Of a DNA stretch of 64,000 nucleotides, positions 62,101 through 64,000 are shown one piece after another. The position numbers and the translations under genes are program-made. A model generated the notes under the pieces. The model was given only the letters and a program-made list of their open reading frames with translations, did not search any database and was not told the DNA's origin. This DNA comes from Ailurus styani (Eukaryota; Chordata; Mammalia; Carnivora; Ailuridae): positions 1,567,178-1,631,177 of the forward strand of contig LNAC01000348.1 in the NCBI GenBank assembly GCA_002007465.1, in the 5' to 3' direction. Positions within the stretch are counted from its first letter, which is position 1. Each line of letters begins with the position of its first letter.

Positions 62101-62740
62101 AGAAATATATCAAATCAATAACCTTCCACTGTAAGAAATTAGAAAATAAAAAGCAAACTAAATCCAAAGGAAGCTGAAGGAAGGAAAAATAAATATTAGA
62201 GTGGAATAAGATGAAATGAATATAAGAAAAACAATAGAGACAATAAGCAGACCACAGTTGGTTCTTTAAAACATAAACAAATTGACAAACTTTTACTTAC
62301 TCTGACAAGGAAAAGAGGGAAAAAATTCATGTTACTAGAATCAGGAATGAAAGGAAGACATTACTAACAACTTTACAGAATAAAAAGGATTATAAGAGAA
62401 TACTATGAACAACTGTATACCAAAAACCCTAGATAACCTAAATGGAATGGACTAATTCCTAGAAACACAAAAATTGTCCTCACTGACTCAAGAAGAAGTA
62501 GGATATCTCCAAAGACCTATAATAAGCAAAGAGATTGAATCAGTAATTGAAAGATTTCCAGTAAAAAAAAAAAAAAAAGATAAGGACCAGATAATTCACC
62601 AATGAATTCTACCAAACATTTAAAGAATTAACACCAATTCTTCTCAAACTCTTCTAAAAATAGAAGGAAAAATGTGCAATCTAAATTATTTTATGAGGCC
62701 AGCATTACTTGACTCCAAAGCCAGATAAAGAGATCACAAT

Positions 62741-62943
62741 AGGGGTGCCTGGGTGGTTCATGGTTTTAAGTGTCAATCTCAATTTTGGCTCAGGTCATGA
62801 TCTCAAGCTTGGGACATCAGGCTCTGCACTGAGAGTGGATCCTGCTTGGGATTCTCTCTCTCTCCCTCTCCGTCTGCCTTCCACCCCATGCTTGCATGCT
62901 TGCATGTTCTCTCTGTAAATAAATAAAATCTTAAAAAAAAGAA
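62741..62943 (+). mobile_element. Carnivore SINE, old, inside the L1 ORF2 relic
   Basis: Head aggggtgcctgggtggttca, tail gtaaataaataaaatctta plus A run. Flanks agatcacaa and agacatcacaa suggest a short decayed TSD. Confidence 0.88.
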
Positions 62944-63527
62944 GACATCACAAGAAAAAAATTACGGACCAATATCTCTTATGAATAGAAATGCAAAATT
63001 GCTAAGCAAATTACTTATGAAACCAAATTCGAAAGCATATTAAAGGATTTATATACTATGACCAAGTAGGATTTATCCTGGGAATGCAAGATGGTTCAAC
63101 ACATAAAAATCAATCAATATAATACACCATATTAGTATAATGAAGAAAAAATATACCATATTAATAGAATGAAGAAGAAAATAATTTATGCAGAAAAAAG
63201 CTTTTGACAAAAATCCAACACTTTCATGATAAAACATCAATCAATAACTAGCTATGAAAGGTAACTTCTTCAACTTGATCCTTATCATTTTATGAAAAAC
63301 TCACAGCTAATACCATACTCAATGGTGAAAAACAAATCTTTCCCCCTAATATCACAAACAAGACAACAATGTTGTTCTCACCACTTCTACACACCAATGC
63401 ACCAAAAAGTCTAGCCATGGCAATTAGTCATGAAAAAGATATAAAAGGCATTCATACTGGGACAAAAGTAGAGCTATCTCTATTAGTAGATGACATGATC
63501 TTAAATATAAAAAACCCTAAATAATAC

Positions 63528-63541
63528 ACACACACACACAG
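63528..63541. repeat. Short (AC)7 run
   Basis: Uninterrupted cacaca within the L1 relic. Confidence 0.8.
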
Positions 63542-63904
63542 ATAACTTGAGCTAAAAAACAAATTTAGTAAAGTTGTAAGATACAAGTTCAACACATGAA
63601 AAATCACTTTTATTTATTTACACTAGTGATTCAAAAATGAAATTGAGTAAACAGTTCCATTTATGATAGCATGGAAATGAGTAAAATACCTAGGGGTAAA
63701 TTTAACCAAGCAGGTAAAACATGTGCATGCTGAAATCTATAGAACACTGAAAGAAATTAAAGGAGACCTGAAGAAATGGAAAGACATTCTGTGTTCATAG
63801 ATGAGAAGACAGAGTGTTGCTAAGGTGGCCATACTTCCTAAATTGATCTCATATTCAAGCCAATACAGAGATTGCAATGTATTCCCTATTAAAATTCCAA
63901 CTGA

Positions 63905-64000
63905 GGGGCTCCTGGGTGGCTCATTCGGTTAAGCACTGCCTATGGCTCAGGTCATGATCTCAGAGTCCTGGGATTGAGCCCTGCATGAGGCTCCCTGCTC
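63905..64000 (+). mobile_element. Carnivore SINE, cut by the window end
   Basis: Head ggggctcctgggtggctcat through ctccctgctc. The remainder lies beyond 64000. Inserted in the L1 relic. Confidence 0.9.

Larger units (their letters stand above)
24850..64000 (-). other. GPR158: GPR158 locus, 3' part (five exons, introns, probable 3' UTR)
   Basis: Five minus-strand exons join in phase into one class C GPCR C-terminal half. Junction phases are 1 (54674/40099), 2 (39961/33685), 0 (33580/30258) and 0 (30112/29302). Intron lengths are 14574, 6275, 3321 and 809 bases. Donors are G|GTATGT, AG|GCAAGT (a GC donor), AAG|GTATTC and CGG|GTAATG; all acceptors end in AG. The product is known as a neuronal plasma-membrane receptor that scaffolds RGS7-Gbeta5 and responds to glycine (mGlyR). 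The extracellular Cache/EGF-like region, TM1-TM3 and promoter are outside the window, upstream of 64000. No CpG island is seen, as expected for the 3' half of a large gene. From memory, human GPR158 has 11 exons and 1215 residues, so these would be exons 7-11. The 3' limit of the locus is inferred. Confidence 0.93.
57955..64000 (+). mobile_element. Old L1 (L1M-type), long copy with ORF1 and ORF2 relics, running off the window
   Basis: A-rich plus strand. A 5' UTR-like region is split by the younger L1 at 58361-59165. An ORF1-like segment lies at about 60060-60335 (LRDLWCTIKN and IGVPERQERK resemble the ORF1 RNA-binding region). ORF2 relics follow: endonuclease GDFN (about 61613), SNHSGLAIEI (about 61855), reverse transcriptase 'YDQVGFILGMQDGS' (about 63055), a decayed DAEKAFD (about 63190) and a catalytic xxDD (LVDDM, about 63480). 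Many stops and frameshifts. SINEs at 62741 and 63905 interrupt it. Antisense to GPR158. Confidence 0.85.

Overview
The window is vertebrate nuclear DNA from a carnivoran, probably a mustelid. It is AT-rich, intron-dominated and has very little coding sequence. It carries about twenty tRNA-derived carnivore SINEs (Can-SINE/SINEC type). Most are young copies with a head reading 'gcgcctgggtggctcag', then 'ttaaagcctctgcctt', and a 'gcctctctgcctacttgtgatctctctc' type 3' end; I associate that variant with Mustelidae from memory. There are also carnivore L1 3' ends, one of them young with a clean target-site duplication (TSD).

The only protein gene I can support is the 3' part of GPR158 (orphan class C GPCR, metabotropic glycine receptor), on the minus strand. 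Five exons join in perfect phase: 54674-54912, 39961-40099, 33580-33685, 30112-30258 and 27827-29302. Together they encode about 700 C-terminal residues: ICL2/TM4/ECL2, TM5-ICL3-TM6, TM6-ECL3-TM7, the proximal tail, and a long cytoplasmic tail with three VCPWE motifs. The 5' exons lie beyond position 64000. The 3' UTR probably runs from 27799 to about 24850.

Layout. 1-24.8 kb is intergenic DNA downstream of GPR158, with SINEs, old L1 3' ends, a degraded ERVL-class pol relic (about 10.7-12.9 kb, minus), simple repeats, and a perfect palindrome beside a 35-bp tandem duplication. 24.8-29.3 kb is the terminal exon plus probable 3' UTR, in a 13.6-kb stretch without SINEs. 29.3-54.9 kb holds four introns with SINE and L1 insertions, including a nested inverted SINE pair and an 81-base assembly gap that coincides with the head of a SINE. 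54.9-64 kb is the next intron, dominated by an old L1 (ORF1/ORF2 relics) that is itself interrupted by a younger L1 3' end and SINEs.

The most interesting observations concern GPR158. An in-frame TAA sits nine codons before a second stop and removes what looks like a conserved C-terminal end with a class II PDZ-ligand-like terminus. One intron uses a GC-AG donor/acceptor pair, and the exon next to it has a microsatellite-like polypyrimidine tract. I found no CRISPR, operon or other microbial system, and nothing that amounts to a wholly new biological system.
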